A stretch of DNA of 28,328 bases from an uncultured Pseudomonadota bacterium (GCA_946480245.1 CAMLIZ010000050.1:1-28328), one strand, 5' to 3'; shown: positions 18,454-26,295, counted from the first letter of the stretch. Program-made: numbers and translations. Notes: a model not told the origin generated them from the sequence alone.

Positions 18454-19772
18454 AGATCCTGATCCATGACGGCCGCGTGATCGACCCGGCCTCGGGCCGC
18501 GACGAGCGCGCCGATGTGGCCATCGCCAACGGCCGCATCCTGACGATCGGCCGCGTTCCCACCGACTTCGAGCCCGACCAGCGCATCGATGCCGAGCACC
18601 TCGTCGTCGCCCCCGGCCTCGTGGACCTGGCCGCGCGCCTGCGCGAGCCCGGGCATGAGCACGAAGGCATGCTCGAAAGCGAGCTCGCGGCCGCCGCGGC
18701 CGGCGGCGTGACGAGCCTGGTCTGCCCGCCCGACACCGACCCGCCGCTGGACGAGCCGGGCCTGGTCGAGATGTTGAAGTTCCGCGCCCGCAAGCTGAGC
18801 CGCTGCCGCCTCTTTCCGCTGGGCGCCCTCACGCGCGGCCTCGCCGGCGAGACGCTGACCGAGATGGCCGAGCTCACCGAAGCCGGCTGCGTGGGCTTCT
18901 CGCAGGCCGAGAGCCCGATGCGCGACACGCTGGCGCTGCAGCGCGCGCTGCAATACGCGTCGACCTTCGGCTACACGGTTTGGCTTCGGCCACAGGATCC
19001 GTGGCTTGGGCAGGGTGTGGCGGCCAGCGGTGCCGTGGCCACGCGGCTCGGCTTGTCGGGCGTGCCCGTGAGTGCCGAGACGATCGCGCTGCACACGCTG
19101 TTCGAGCTGGTGCGCGCCACCGGTGCGCGCGTGCACCTGTGCCGACTGTCCAGCGCGGCTGGCGTCGGCTTGCTGCGGCGTGCCAAGGCCGAGGGCCTGA
19201 AGGTGACGGCCGACGTGAGCATCAATTCGCTGCACCTCACCGACGTCGACATCGGCTTCTTCAATCCTGCGATGCGGCTCACGCCCGTGTTGCGCCAGCA
19301 GGCCGACCGCGACGCGCTGCGCGCCGCCCTCGCAGACGGCACGATCGATGCGCTGGTGTCGGACCACACGCCCGTTGACGAGGACATGAAGAACCTGCCG
19401 TTCGGCGAGGCCGAGCCTGGCGCCACCGGGCTGGAGCTGCTGCTCAGCCTGGCGCTGCGTTGGGGCGCCGACAGCGGTCTTCAATTGCCGCAGACGTTGG
19501 CCAAGGTGACGAGCGAGCCGGTGTGCGTGATCGGCGAAGCGCTGGGGTCGCTCGCCTCCAGCGCGGGCCGGCTGGTGGAAGGCGGCGTGGCGGACGTGTG
19601 CGTATTCGATCCTTCGGTGGAGTGGTCCGTCACGCCGGAGCGGCTGGCCAGCCAGGGCAAGCACACGCCGTTCGCGTTCGACGCCACCGGCATGGCGCTG
19701 CCCGGCCGCGTGCGTACCACCTTGGTGGCGGGCACCGTGGCCTATCAGGCACCCGGTCGCGGCGCGAGCTGA
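18450..19772 (+). CDS. pyrX: PyrX (PyrC'), dihydroorotase homologue lacking the metal-binding histidines
   Basis: This 440-residue amidohydrolase-fold protein is closest to type I dihydroorotase. Active enzymes have DxHxHLREPG; here the motif reads [10 protein letters not shown] (from D59), so both metal-binding histidines are Ala61 and Arg63. The later metal-ligand histidine region reads LRPQDPWL instead of a His-containing VH-x-ED segment, and the second His segment reads [11 protein letters not shown]. The SDHTP motif near residue 310 keeps its Asp. The known non-catalytic PyrC' proteins (as in Pseudomonas) are needed to assemble the ATCase holoenzyme. The ATG overlaps the pyrB stop, as expected for stoichiometric partners. 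An active pyrC should be elsewhere. Confidence 0.88.
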   Translation: MKILIHDGRVIDPASGRDERADVAIANGRILTIGRVPTDFEPDQRIDAEHLVVAPGLVDLAARLREPGHEHEGMLESELAAAAAGGVTSLVCPPDTDPPLDEPGLVEMLKFRARKLSRCRLFPLGALTRGLAGETLTEMAELTEAGCVGFSQAESPMRDTLALQRALQYASTFGYTVWLRPQDPWLGQGVAASGAVATRLGLSGVPVSAETIALHTLFELVRATGARVHLCRLSSAAGVGLLRRAKAEGLKVTADVSINSLHLTDVDIGFFNPAMRLTPVLRQQADRDALRAALADGTIDALVSDHTPVDEDMKNLPFGEAEPGATGLELLLSLALRWGADSGLQLPQTLAKVTSEPVCVIGEALGSLASSAGRLVEGGVADVCVFDPSVEWSVTPERLASQGKHTPFAFDATGMALPGRVRTTLVAGTVAYQAPGRGAS

Positions 19773-19781
19773 CCGCCTGCC

Positions 19782-20522
19782 ATGCGCACCTTGCGCGCGC
19801 TGGCGCGCCTGCTGCATGCGGTGCTCCATGCGCTGCATGGCGTGGCGATCGTGCTGCTCGCCTTCGGGCACCTCGACGCCCCGCGGCGCCACGCGCGCAT
19901 TCGCTGGTGGGCCGCCAAGATGCTGCGCGTGCTCGGCGTGCGCCTGGAGCTGCGCGGCCAGCCGCGCGCCGGCGGCACGCTGCTGGCCGCCAACCACGTG
20001 TCGTGGCTGGACATCGTGGCGCTGCACGCCGTGTGTCCACGGGCCCGCTTCGTGTCCAAGGCCGACCTGAAGCACTGGCCTCTGATCAGCCGCCTCGTCG
20101 ACGCCGCCGACACGCTGTACATCGAGCGCGAACGCAAGCGCGATGCAATGCGCGTGGTGCACCAGGTGGCGGAGGCCCTGCAGCAGGGTGACCTCGTCGC
20201 CGTGTTCCCCGAGGGCACCACCGGCAGCGGCGAAGCGCTGCTGCCCTTCCATGCCAATCTGCTGCAGGCCTCCATTGCCACCGAACTGCCGGTTCAGCCC
20301 CTCGCGTTGCGCTTCTCGGACCCGCAGCATCGGGTGAGCCCGGCGGCCGCCTACATCGGCGACACCACGCTGCTGCAAAGCCTCTGGTGGATCGCCAAGG
20401 CCGAGGGGCTGGTGGTGCACGTGAGCCTGCTGCCGCCGGTGGGCACGCGCCACCTCGAGCGCCGTGCGCTGGCCGAGCAGGTGCGCGCGCAGATCACGCA
20501 GGCGCTTCAGCGCGACGCCTAG
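19782..20522 (+). CDS. plsC: PlsC-like 1-acylglycerol-3-phosphate acyltransferase
   Basis: This 246-residue membrane-associated acyltransferase adds the second acyl chain to lysophosphatidic acid in phospholipid synthesis. The catalytic motif NHVSWLD has H72 and D77, and the phosphate-binding motif FPEGTTG is at 142-148. Between them is the RFVSKADLKHWP segment typical of PlsC. A hydrophobic N-terminal helix (about 10-28) may anchor it to the inner membrane. It starts 9 bases after the pyrX stop and ends the plus-strand operon. The PlsC family also contains acyltransferases for ornithine lipids and lipid A, so substrate choice is inferred. Confidence 0.85.
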   Translation: MRTLRALARLLHAVLHALHGVAIVLLAFGHLDAPRRHARIRWWAAKMLRVLGVRLELRGQPRAGGTLLAANHVSWLDIVALHAVCPRARFVSKADLKHWPLISRLVDAADTLYIERERKRDAMRVVHQVAEALQQGDLVAVFPEGTTGSGEALLPFHANLLQASIATELPVQPLALRFSDPQHRVSPAAAYIGDTTLLQSLWWIAKAEGLVVHVSLLPPVGTRHLERRALAEQVRAQITQALQRDA

Positions 20523-20528
20523 GCCCGC

Positions 20529-20918
20529 TCAGGCGAACTGTGCGCCCTCGCGCGCGAGCAGTTCGCGCAGCAGCGAGCGATGGCAGCGCGATTCGTCCTC
20601 GCAATAGCAGCCGACCGAGAAATTGGTTTGCTCGGACAGCGCGGCCAGCGCTGCGATCAGGTGCTGCGCATCGGGGCGCGCCATTTCTGCGCGATAGCGG
20701 CGGCTGAACTCCTTCCAGCGCGCCGGCGTGATGGCCTCGGCCTTCAGCCACGCCATCAACTCGGCGCTGGGCGCCAGCGTGGGCAGCCACACATCGTAGA
20801 AGTCGCGTTGCGCGAACTCGGCCTTCGGCACGCCGCGCGGCGGGCGCCGCACGGTGCCCAGGCGTAGGCCTTCGCCAGCAAGGCGCGGCGTGCCGAGGCG
20901 CACCACGCGCAGCGCCAT
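20529..20918 (-). CDS. DUF488 domain protein
   Basis: This 129-residue cytoplasmic protein belongs to the DUF488 (YeaO-like) family, whose function is unknown. It shows the family features: a basic N-terminal region (VRRPPRGVPKAEFA), DVWLPTLAPSAELM, RWKEFSRRYRAEM, and the C-terminal VGCYCEDESRCHRSLLREL with three conserved-looking cysteines (CYC...C). The ATG at 20918 is 2 bases after the gpmA stop on the same strand, so the two genes probably share a transcript. It converges on plsC with a 6-base gap. An inverted repeat with 5-base arms (CGCCT 20516-20520, AGGCG 20531-20535) covers both stop codons. Confidence 0.82.
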   Translation of the reverse strand: MALRVVRLGTPRLAGEGLRLGTVRRPPRGVPKAEFAQRDFYDVWLPTLAPSAELMAWLKAEAITPARWKEFSRRYRAEMARPDAQHLIAALAALSEQTNFSVGCYCEDESRCHRSLLRELLAREGAQFA

Positions 20919-20920
20919 CG

Positions 20921-21667
20921 TCAGGCCTTCCTGCCCTGGTTGGCGACTGCGGCGGCTGCCTTGGCAGCTGCCTCGGCGTCGCCAAGGTAGTAGTGCGTGA
21001 TCGGCTTCAACTCGGCGTCGAGCTCGTACACCAGCGGAATGCCGTTGGGGATGTTCAGGCCCACGATGTCCGTGTCGCTGATGCCGTCAAGGTATTTCAC
21101 CAGCGCCCGGATGCTGTTGCCGTGTGCCGCGATCACCAGCTGCTTGCCGCTGCGCAGCGCCGGCGCGATGTCGTCGTTCCAGAACGGCAGCACACGCGCC
21201 ACCGTGTCCTTCAGGCATTCCGTGAGGGGAATCTCCTCGGGCTTCAGCTTTGCGTAGCGCAGATCCTGGCGCTGGCCGCGCGGGTCGTTGGCATCCAGCG
21301 GGGGCGGCGGCACGTCGTAGCTGCGGCGCCAGATCAGCACCTGCTCGTCGCCGTATTGCTTGGCCAAGTCGGCCTTGTTCAGGCCCTGTAGCGCGCCATA
21401 GTGGCGCTCGTTGAGGCGCCAGTTCTTCTGCACCGGCAGCCAGGTGCGATCCATTTCGTCGAGCGCGTGCCACAAGGTCCAGATCGCGCGTTTGAGCACC
21501 GAGGTGTACGCCAGGTCGAACTCGTAGCCGGCTTCCTTCAGCAGTCGTCCCGCCTGCCGTGCCTGCTCGACGCCCGTGTCGGTAAGCGGCACGTCGGTCC
21601 AGCCGGTGAAGCGGTTCTCGAGGTTCCAGGTCGATTCACCGTGGCGGATCAGCACGAGCTTGTACAT
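20921..21667 (-). CDS. gpmA: GpmA, 2,3-bisphosphoglycerate-dependent phosphoglycerate mutase
   Basis: GpmA interconverts 3- and 2-phosphoglycerate in glycolysis and gluconeogenesis. The 248-residue length and motifs fit closely. RHGES at 8-12 contains the phospho-histidine H9. [43 protein letters not shown] and [10 protein letters not shown] (second catalytic His) are all in order. The Ala-rich C-terminal tail is short. I chose the ATG at 21667 because [12 protein letters not shown] is the family N-terminus; the open frame upstream is not homologous. It diverges from the rhodanese gene with 67 bases between, and is followed by the DUF488 gene. Confidence 0.95.
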   Translation of the reverse strand: MYKLVLIRHGESTWNLENRFTGWTDVPLTDTGVEQARQAGRLLKEAGYEFDLAYTSVLKRAIWTLWHALDEMDRTWLPVQKNWRLNERHYGALQGLNKADLAKQYGDEQVLIWRRSYDVPPPPLDANDPRGQRQDLRYAKLKPEEIPLTECLKDTVARVLPFWNDDIAPALRSGKQLVIAAHGNSIRALVKYLDGISDTDIVGLNIPNGIPLVYELDAELKPITHYYLGDAEAAAKAAAAVANQGRKA

Positions 21668-21690
21668 GGCGGGCGGGGCAGCGAAAACCC

Positions 21691-21704
21691 GAATTCTATA
21701 ATTC
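21691..21704. promoter_or_regulatory. AT-rich dyad and -10 box between gpmA and the rhodanese gene
   Basis: The divergent gap holds GAATTCTATAATTC, an inverted repeat with 5-base arms (GAATT/AATTC). On the plus strand it contains a perfect TATAAT at 21697-21702, which would place transcription about 30 bases before the rhodanese GTG. On the minus strand the same bases read GAATTATAGAATTC, which could serve gpmA. No strong -35 box was found on either side, so the -10 call rests on the hexamer and position. Confidence 0.45.
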
Positions 21705-21734
21705 GCCCTTTTGCACGCCCCCGGGCCACACAAC

Positions 21735-22139
21735 GTGAAGTTTCTGCTCGACAACTGGTTTTTCGTGCTCGCCGCGCTGGTGTCGGGCGGCTTGCTGCTG
21801 TGGCAGTCGTTCTCGCGCGGCGCCGGCGGCGGGGTGTCCACTGCCGAGGCGGTGCGCCTGATCAACCGGGAGAAGGGTGTGCTGATCGACGTCAGCGAGC
21901 CGGCCGAATATGCCAGCGGCCATGCGGCGGGCGCACGCAACATCCCGTTCGGCAGCCTCGAAGGTGCGAAGAACCTGCCCAGCAACAAGGCGCTGCCGCT
22001 GATCCTGATCTGCCCCAGCGGCGCGCGTGCGTCGCGCGCCGCCGGCATGCTGAAGAAGCTCGGCTACGAGCGCGCCGCTGCCGTGAGCGGCGGCCTGACC
22101 GCCTGGCGCGAGGCCAACCTGCCAGTCGAGAAGGACTGA
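21735..22139 (+). CDS. Membrane-anchored rhodanese-domain protein
   Basis: The 134-residue protein has one N-terminal membrane helix (about residues 8-26, [19 protein letters not shown]) and a single rhodanese domain. The domain includes [20 protein letters not shown] (51-69, split here by sense) and the active loop CPSGARAS with catalytic C93. Such proteins transfer sulfane sulfur; the acceptor is unknown. The GTG at 21735 gives [10 protein letters not shown], which fits homologues; the TTG upstream at 21711 would add eight residues without homology. It is followed by grxC and secB in an order I recall from other Burkholderiales. A cytoplasmic domain orientation is inferred. Confidence 0.85.
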   Translation: MKFLLDNWFFVLAALVSGGLLLWQSFSRGAGGGVSTAEAVRLINREKGVLIDVSEPAEYASGHAAGARNIPFGSLEGAKNLPSNKALPLILICPSGARASRAAGMLKKLGYERAAAVSGGLTAWREANLPVEKD

Positions 22140-22211
22140 CCCGCTCTTGCAGCAGGGAGAAGCCGTCGGCGGGACAATGTTGCCTAATTTCTCAGCACCC
22201 AGACCTTTCGT

Positions 22212-22478
22212 ATGCAGCCCGTCAAGATGTACACCACCTTGGTCTGCCCGTACTGCCAGCGGGCCAAGATGCTGCTGAAGCAGCGCGGTGTGGAAGCGAT
22301 CGAGGAGATCCGCGTCGACCTGAACCCGACCGAACGCGACGCGATGATCGAGCGCACCGGCCGCCGCACCGTGCCGCAGATCTTCATCGGCGACACGCAT
22401 GTCGGTGGCTGCGACGACCTCATCGCGCTTGACCAGCAAGGCGGCCTGATGCCGCTGCTGCAGGGCCAAGGCGCCTAA
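22212..22478 (+). CDS. grxC: Glutaredoxin 3 (GrxC)
   Basis: This 88-residue dithiol glutaredoxin reduces protein disulfides and mixed disulfides with glutathione in the cytoplasm. The active site CPYC is at 12-15, the cis-Pro segment TVPQIFIGDTHVGG follows near residue 53, and GCDDL completes the glutathione-binding site. Length and motifs match GrxC. It lies 72 bases after the rhodanese gene; the gap shows no clear promoter. A terminator-like hairpin (22515-22539) follows before secB. Confidence 0.93.
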   Translation: MQPVKMYTTLVCPYCQRAKMLLKQRGVEAIEEIRVDLNPTERDAMIERTGRRTVPQIFIGDTHVGGCDDLIALDQQGGLMPLLQGQGA

Positions 22479-22514
22479 GGGCGCGAAAGTCACTGGGCCA
22501 TAATCCGCACGTTG

Positions 22515-22547
22515 GCCCGCGGCACTGTTGTCTGCGGGCTTCGTTTT
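22515..22547 (+). terminator. Terminator-like hairpin between grxC and secB
   Basis: GCCCGC (22515-22520) and GCGGGC (22534-22539) are perfect 6-base arms around a 13-base loop, followed by TTCGTTTT (22540-22547). This has the shape of an intrinsic terminator for grxC. However, a CATAAT hexamer at 22499-22504 could be the secB -10 box, which would put the hairpin at the 5' end of the secB mRNA, where it could stabilise the message. Both readings remain open. Confidence 0.45.
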
Positions 22548-22563
22548 CCTGAAAGAGACGACG

Positions 22564-23028
22564 ATGGCCGAGCAAGACACCAGCCCCGTGTTCCAGATCC
22601 AGCGCATGTACCTGAAGGACATGTCGCTGGAGCAGCCCAACTCTCCGCAGATCCTGTTCGAGCAGTCGCAGCCGCAGGTGGACATCAACCTGGGCGTGTC
22701 GGCCGAAGGCGTGTCCGAAGGCCTGTACGAGGTGTGCGTGACCGCCACGGTGACCACCAAGCTCAAGGACAAGACCCTGTTCCTCGTCGAGGCCAAGCAA
22801 GCCGGGCTGTTCGAGATCCGCAACGTGCCGCAGGACCAGCTGCAGGCCATCATCGGCATCGCCTGCCCGCAGATGGTGTATCCGTACCTGCGCGCCATCG
22901 TGTCCGACGTGTGCACCCGGGCAGGCTTCCCGCCGGTGATGCTGGCGGAAGTGAACTTCCAGGCCATGTTCGAGGCGCAGCAGCAGGGCGGCCAGGGCAA
23001 CGGCAGCCAGGCCACCGCCAACGCCTGA
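22564..23028 (+). CDS. secB: SecB, protein-export chaperone
   Basis: This 154-residue tetrameric cytoplasmic chaperone keeps precursors unfolded and hands them to SecA. Family features are [19 protein letters not shown] near the N-terminus, [32 protein letters not shown] and the [17 protein letters not shown] to [13 protein letters not shown] run. The C-terminal tail ([18 protein letters not shown]) is Gln/Gly rich and lacks the zinc-like basic end seen in some. The ATG at 22564 gives [15 protein letters not shown], as in homologues. gpsA starts 4 bases after the stop, as in many proteobacteria. Confidence 0.95.
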   Translation: MAEQDTSPVFQIQRMYLKDMSLEQPNSPQILFEQSQPQVDINLGVSAEGVSEGLYEVCVTATVTTKLKDKTLFLVEAKQAGLFEIRNVPQDQLQAIIGIACPQMVYPYLRAIVSDVCTRAGFPPVMLAEVNFQAMFEAQQQGGQGNGSQATANA

Positions 23029-23032
23029 GTCG

Positions 23033-24013
23033 ATGAACGTCACGGTGCTCGGGGCCGGTGCCTGGGGCACTGCGCTCGCCCTGCGGGCCTCGGCCCGCCA
23101 CGAGGTGCGGCTGTGGGCCCGCGATGCCACACAGGTGGCGCAGATGCAGGCCGCGCGCTGCAACGTGCGCTACCTGCCCGAGGTGGTGCTGCCGCCCACG
23201 CTCGCACTCACGGCCGACTTGGCCGCGGCCCTGGCGCACGCCCAGGACGGACTCATCGTCATTGCCACGCCGATGTCGGCGCTGAGCGAGATGCTGCAGG
23301 CGGTGCCCGAGCAGGCACGTGTCCTGTGGCTTTGCAAGGGCTTTCAGAGCGGTACCGGGTGGCTTGGTCATGAGGTGGCGCGCGCAGTGCGGCCGCAGGC
23401 CCAGGCCGGCGTGTTGTCGGGGCCGAGCTTTGCGCAGGAGGTGGCGCGCGGCCGCCCCACGGCGCTGGTGGCGGCCAGCTTCGACCCGGCCCTGAGCGCG
23501 GCGGCCGTGGATGTGTTCCACGACGAGGCGCTGCGCATCTATACGAGTACCGACCCCGTGGGCGTGGAGGTGGGCGGCGCCGTGAAGAACGTGCTGGCCA
23601 TCGCCACCGGCATTGCCGACGGGCTCGATCTCGGCCTCAATGCACGGGCCGCACTGATCACGCGCGGGCTGGCGGAGATGGCGCGGCTGGGTGTCGCGCT
23701 CGGCGGCCGCAGCGAGACCTTCATGGGCTTGTCGGGGCTGGGCGACCTGGTGCTCACGTCCACCGGCGACTTGTCGCGCAACCGGCGCGTGGGTCTGATG
23801 CTCGCGGCCGGCACGCCGCTACCGCAGATCCTGCGCGAGCTGGGTCATGTGGCCGAAGGCGTGTACAGCGCGCGCATGGTGCTGCAGCGCGCGCAGGCAC
23901 TCGGCGTGGAGATGCCGATCACGCAGGTGGTGGTGGCCGTGCTCGAAGGCCGTCTCGCGCCGCCGCAGGCAGTGAAGGCCTTGATGCAGCGCGAATCGAA
24001 GGCCGAAGACTGA
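23033..24013 (+). CDS. gpsA: GpsA, NAD(P)-dependent glycerol-3-phosphate dehydrogenase
   Basis: GpsA reduces dihydroxyacetone phosphate to sn-glycerol-3-phosphate, the backbone for phospholipids. The 326-residue protein has the nucleotide-binding GAGAWGTA at 7-14, the substrate-site KGF at 102-104, [15 protein letters not shown] near 130, the catalytic lysine K185 in [16 protein letters not shown], then [19 protein letters not shown]. All key positions are present. It is 4 bases downstream of secB and convergent with trmL. The plsC gene in this window uses a downstream product of the same pathway but is in a different operon. Confidence 0.95.
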   Translation: MNVTVLGAGAWGTALALRASARHEVRLWARDATQVAQMQAARCNVRYLPEVVLPPTLALTADLAAALAHAQDGLIVIATPMSALSEMLQAVPEQARVLWLCKGFQSGTGWLGHEVARAVRPQAQAGVLSGPSFAQEVARGRPTALVAASFDPALSAAAVDVFHDEALRIYTSTDPVGVEVGGAVKNVLAIATGIADGLDLGLNARAALITRGLAEMARLGVALGGRSETFMGLSGLGDLVLTSTGDLSRNRRVGLMLAAGTPLPQILRELGHVAEGVYSARMVLQRAQALGVEMPITQVVVAVLEGRLAPPQAVKALMQRESKAED

Positions 24014-24026
24014 AAACTAGGGGCCG

Positions 24027-24049
24027 GGCTACGCGCCGCCCGCGTAGCC
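24027..24049 (-). terminator. Stem-loop at the trmL/gpsA convergent junction
   Basis: GGCTACGCG (24027-24035) and CGCGTAGCC (24041-24049) are perfect 9-base arms around a 5-base loop. The trmL stop (24029-24031) lies inside the stem. On the minus strand the stem is followed about 10 bases later by TTTT, so it may end trmL transcripts; on the plus strand it lies 13 bases after the gpsA stop but lacks a T-run. A role as a shared terminator is inferred. Confidence 0.5.
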
Positions 24050-24502
24050 GTTCTGGCGCCAGGCTTCGAACACGGTCACGGCCACCGCGTTGCTCAGGTT
24101 CAGGCTGCGCTGCTGCGGCCGCATCGGCAGCCGAATGCGCTGCTCGGCAGGAAAGTGCTGGTCGCGCAGCGTCGGCGGCAAGCCGGCGCTCTCGCTGCCG
24201 AAGACCAGCCAGTCGCCCGCCTGGAAACGCAGCGCGCCGATCAAACGACTGCCGCGGGTGGTGAACGCGAAGCAGCGCTGCGGCGGTGGCTGTTCTGCCG
24301 CCAGCAACGCGGACCACGACGCATGACGGCGCACCGACGCGTACTCGTGATAGTCGAGCCCGGCTCGCTTGAGCAGCTTGTCGTCCATCGAGAAGCCCAG
24401 CGGCTCCACCAAGTGAAGGGTGCAGCCCGTGTTGGCTGCCAGCCGGATTACGTTGCCGGTGTTCGGCGGGATCTCGGGATGCACGAGCACGATGTTGAAC
24501 AT
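24029..24502 (-). CDS. trmL: TrmL, tRNA (cytidine(34)-2'-O)-methyltransferase
   Basis: This 157-residue SPOUT-fold enzyme is predicted to 2'-O-methylate the wobble base (C34 or cmnm5U34) of leucine tRNAs with SAM. Motifs: MFNIVLVHPEIPPNTGNVIR with NTGN at the N-terminus, LHLVEPLGFSMDDKLLKRAGLDY (here in parts: LVEPLGFSMDD, KRAGLDYHEY), FGSESAGLPP, and the knot segment RLPMRPQQRSLNLSNAVAV. Length matches single-domain TrmL. The ATG at 24502 is the family start. It follows comF on the same strand by 20 bases and probably shares its transcript; its end converges on gpsA. Confidence 0.92.
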   Translation of the reverse strand: MFNIVLVHPEIPPNTGNVIRLAANTGCTLHLVEPLGFSMDDKLLKRAGLDYHEYASVRRHASWSALLAAEQPPPQRCFAFTTRGSRLIGALRFQAGDWLVFGSESAGLPPTLRDQHFPAEQRIRLPMRPQQRSLNLSNAVAVTVFEAWRQNGYAGGA

Positions 24503-24522
24503 GACGCGGATTGTCCGGCGTG

Positions 24523-25245
24523 TCAGGCGTCGACCGGGGCCGGCGTGCGCGCCACCACCCACAGCTGCACCTCGCTGGCCCCGGCGTCGCGCAGGGTGCG
24601 CGCGGCCTCCTCCGCAGTGGCGCCGCTGGTCATCACGTCGTCGACCAGGGCGACACGCTGGCCGCGCACGCGCTGCAACTCGCCGGGCGACACGAGGAAC
24701 GCGCCGCGCAAGTTGCGCTGGCGCTCGCTCTCGTCCAAGCCGAGTTGGTGGGCGGTGTCCTTGATGCGCTCGAGCACGCTGGCGCGTGCCGGCACGCCTT
24801 GCGACCGGGCCACCCGCCGTGCCAGTTCCCATGCCTGGTTGTAGCCGCGCTCACGCAGCCGCTGTGCGTTCAGCGGCACCGGCAGCGCAAGGGAAACGCG
24901 CGGCAGTGCCGCGCGGCTCAATGCTTGATTCAGCAGGGTGGCCAGTGCGAAGGTCAGGTCCAGGCGCTGGTGAAACTTGAAGCCGGCGATCAGGCCGTCC
25001 CACGGAAACGCATAGTCCACCGCGGCCACGGTGCGCCCGATCGCGGGGTCGCGCCGCGCGATGCAGGCACCGCAGCGCAGCCCGTCCGAGGGCATGCGCA
25101 GTGCGCACTGCATGCAGCGGGGCGCCGATGCGCCATAGCGCTGCACGCAGCCGCCGCACAGCCGGCCGGCGCTCCATCGCCGGCAGATGGCGCACAAACC
25201 GGGTAGCGTCGGCAGCGTGGGTGGCAGCGCAGGGGCGAGAAGCAC
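24523..25245 (-). CDS. comF: ComF family phosphoribosyltransferase-like protein
   Basis: The 240-residue protein has two zinc-ribbon-like cysteine sets at the N-terminus (C18/C21, C30/C33, then C44/C47, C58/C61) and a C-terminal PRTase domain with the PRPP loop VDDVMTSGAT at 201-210. The RERGYNQAWELARRVA stretch (about 131-146) is typical of ComF. Family members are linked to DNA uptake and transformation in competent bacteria; the biochemical reaction is unknown. The start is GTG at 25245; no better upstream start exists before the divergent gene 21 bases away. It probably leads a short operon with trmL. Confidence 0.88.
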   Translation of the reverse strand: MLLAPALPPTLPTLPGLCAICRRWSAGRLCGGCVQRYGASAPRCMQCALRMPSDGLRCGACIARRDPAIGRTVAAVDYAFPWDGLIAGFKFHQRLDLTFALATLLNQALSRAALPRVSLALPVPLNAQRLRERGYNQAWELARRVARSQGVPARASVLERIKDTAHQLGLDESERQRNLRGAFLVSPGELQRVRGQRVALVDDVMTSGATAEEAARTLRDAGASEVQLWVVARTPAPVDA

Positions 25246-25250
25246 GCGTC

Positions 25251-25258
25251 AATATACT
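25251..25258. promoter_or_regulatory. Possible shared -10 region of the comF / bioC-like divergent pair
   Basis: Only 21 bases separate the two start codons. They contain AATATACT: TATACT (25253-25258) on the plus strand and TATATT (25256-25251) on the minus strand. Each hexamer lies 5-9 bases before the start codon on its own strand, so both genes could have leaderless or near-leaderless transcripts from overlapping promoters. No convincing -35 boxes were found; they would have to lie inside the opposite coding regions. Confidence 0.35.
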
Positions 25259-25266
25259 GGGCCGCC

Positions 25267-26178
25267 ATGCCCGCCCCTGACACGCCCCGCGCCGATGCGC
25301 GTCCGCTCGATGCCGCCGCGGTGCAACGGGCGCTGCGCCGCATGGCCGAGCGCGAGCCGCCGTGGCTGCACCTCGAAGTGGCGCGCCGCATGGGCGAGCG
25401 GCTGGCCGTGATTCGCAAGCAGCCGCAAACCGTGCTCGACTGGTCCGGCCGGCTGGGTGGGAGCGCGCAAGTGCTGCGCGCAGCGTACCCGAAGACGCGC
25501 CTGCTCGTGGTGGAGCCGATGCCGATCGCCGGGCCACCGGCGGGCGAGCAGCCAGCGCGCTGGTGGTCGCCACGGCGCTGGCGTGCAGGCGAGGCGCCGA
25601 TCACACCCGATGCCGTGCTGCCCGGAAGCGCGGAGCTGCTGTGGGCCAACATGATGCTGCAGGCATGCACCGATCCACCGCAGCTGTTCGCGGCCTGGCA
25701 TCGCGCGCTCGCGGTGGAGGGTTTCCTGATGTTCTCCACGTTCGGCCCCGGCACGCTGCCCGAGTTGCGCGCGCTGTATGCGCAACAAGGGTGGGGCCCG
25801 CCAGGCGCCGAGTTCGTGGACATGCACGACCTGGGCGACATGCTGGTGCACGCCGGCTTCGCCGACCCGGTGATGGATCAGGAACTGATCAGTTTGACCT
25901 TCGCCTCGCCGCAAGCCGCATTGGCGGAGCTGCGCACGCTGGGCGGCAACGCCGCCTTGCGCCGCTATCCCGGGTTGCGCACGCCACGCTGGCACGTATC
26001 GCTGCAGCGCGCGCTCGAAAGTCGGGCTACCGCCGATGGTCGCGTGGCGCTGCGCTTCGAGGTGGCCTATGGGCACGCGTTCCGGCCTGCGGCAAAGGTG
26101 CGCGTGCAGCCGCACACCGAGGTGCCGCTGGATGCGATGCGCGAAATGATGCGCGCCGGCCGGCGCAAGCCCGGCTGA
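25267..26178 (+). CDS. bioC: BioC-like SAM-dependent methyltransferase
   Basis: This 303-residue class I methyltransferase resembles BioC, which methylates malonyl-ACP to start pimelate synthesis for biotin. Supporting segments are ANMMLQACTDPPQLFAAWHR, the strand GFLMFSTFGPGTLPELRALY, the VDMHDLGDMLVHAGFADPV stretch and LRTLGGNAALRRYPGLRTP near the C-terminus, as in BioC-type proteins. The SAM-binding glycine-rich loop is unusual: LDWSGRLGGS (about 57-66) stands where DxGCGTG is expected. An insertion rich in Trp and Arg (WWSPRRWRAG, about 99-108) follows. The gene diverges from comF and no other bio gene is present. BioC is my best reading, but the degraded loop leaves activity open. Confidence 0.6.
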   Translation: MPAPDTPRADARPLDAAAVQRALRRMAEREPPWLHLEVARRMGERLAVIRKQPQTVLDWSGRLGGSAQVLRAAYPKTRLLVVEPMPIAGPPAGEQPARWWSPRRWRAGEAPITPDAVLPGSAELLWANMMLQACTDPPQLFAAWHRALAVEGFLMFSTFGPGTLPELRALYAQQGWGPPGAEFVDMHDLGDMLVHAGFADPVMDQELISLTFASPQAALAELRTLGGNAALRRYPGLRTPRWHVSLQRALESRATADGRVALRFEVAYGHAFRPAAKVRVQPHTEVPLDAMREMMRAGRRKPG

Positions 26179-26188
26179 CGCGGTCAGC
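26174..26188 (+). other. Hairpin over the stop codon of the bioC-like gene
   Basis: GCTGAC (26174-26179) and GTCAGC (26183-26188) are perfect 6-base arms around a GCG loop. The TGA stop (26176-26178) lies in the first arm. No T-run follows directly; CTAAACTCTTTGGG comes about 8 bases later. It may be a weak terminator before the coxB control region. Confidence 0.4.
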
Positions 26189-26209
26189 ACGTACGCTAAA
26201 CTCTTTGGG

Positions 26210-26223
26210 TTGATCTGGGTCAG
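26210..26223 (+). promoter_or_regulatory. Partial FNR/Anr-type box upstream of coxB
   Basis: TTGAT-CTGG-GTCAG matches the FNR-type consensus TTGAT-N4-ATCAA fully in the left half and at 3 of 5 positions in the right half. It lies about 125 bases before the coxB ATG, just after the hexamer TAAACT (26197-26202). The rest of the 170-base gap (26179-26348) also holds a palindrome with arms GGGCA/TGCCC at 26223-26238 and the second dyad at 26282-26295. Confidence 0.35.
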
Positions 26224-26281
26224 GGCATGCACGTGCCCGAAGCCCACGCCCCTTCCACGATCGCATGCACCACGCGCGCCC

Positions 26282-26295
26282 TTGAGGTACGTCAA
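26282..26295 (+). promoter_or_regulatory. FNR/CRP-type dyad upstream of coxB
   Basis: TTGAG-GTAC-GTCAA matches 8 of 10 fixed positions of TTGAT-N4-ATCAA and is a near-perfect palindrome (CTTGA...TCAAG with a central GTAC). It ends 53 bases before the coxB ATG at 26349. FNR-type regulators often repress aa3/caa3-type oxidases when oxygen is low, so a role here is plausible. CRP-family proteins other than FNR could also bind. Confidence 0.45.

Noticed and set aside
18258..20453. Long minus-strand open frame opposite pyrX and plsC
   Set aside because: No recognisable protein; the plus-strand genes have conserved motifs and overlapping start/stop codons.
21711..21734. TTG start for the rhodanese gene
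   Set aside because: The GTG at 21735 gives the N-terminus seen in homologues (VKFLLDNW); the extension has no support.
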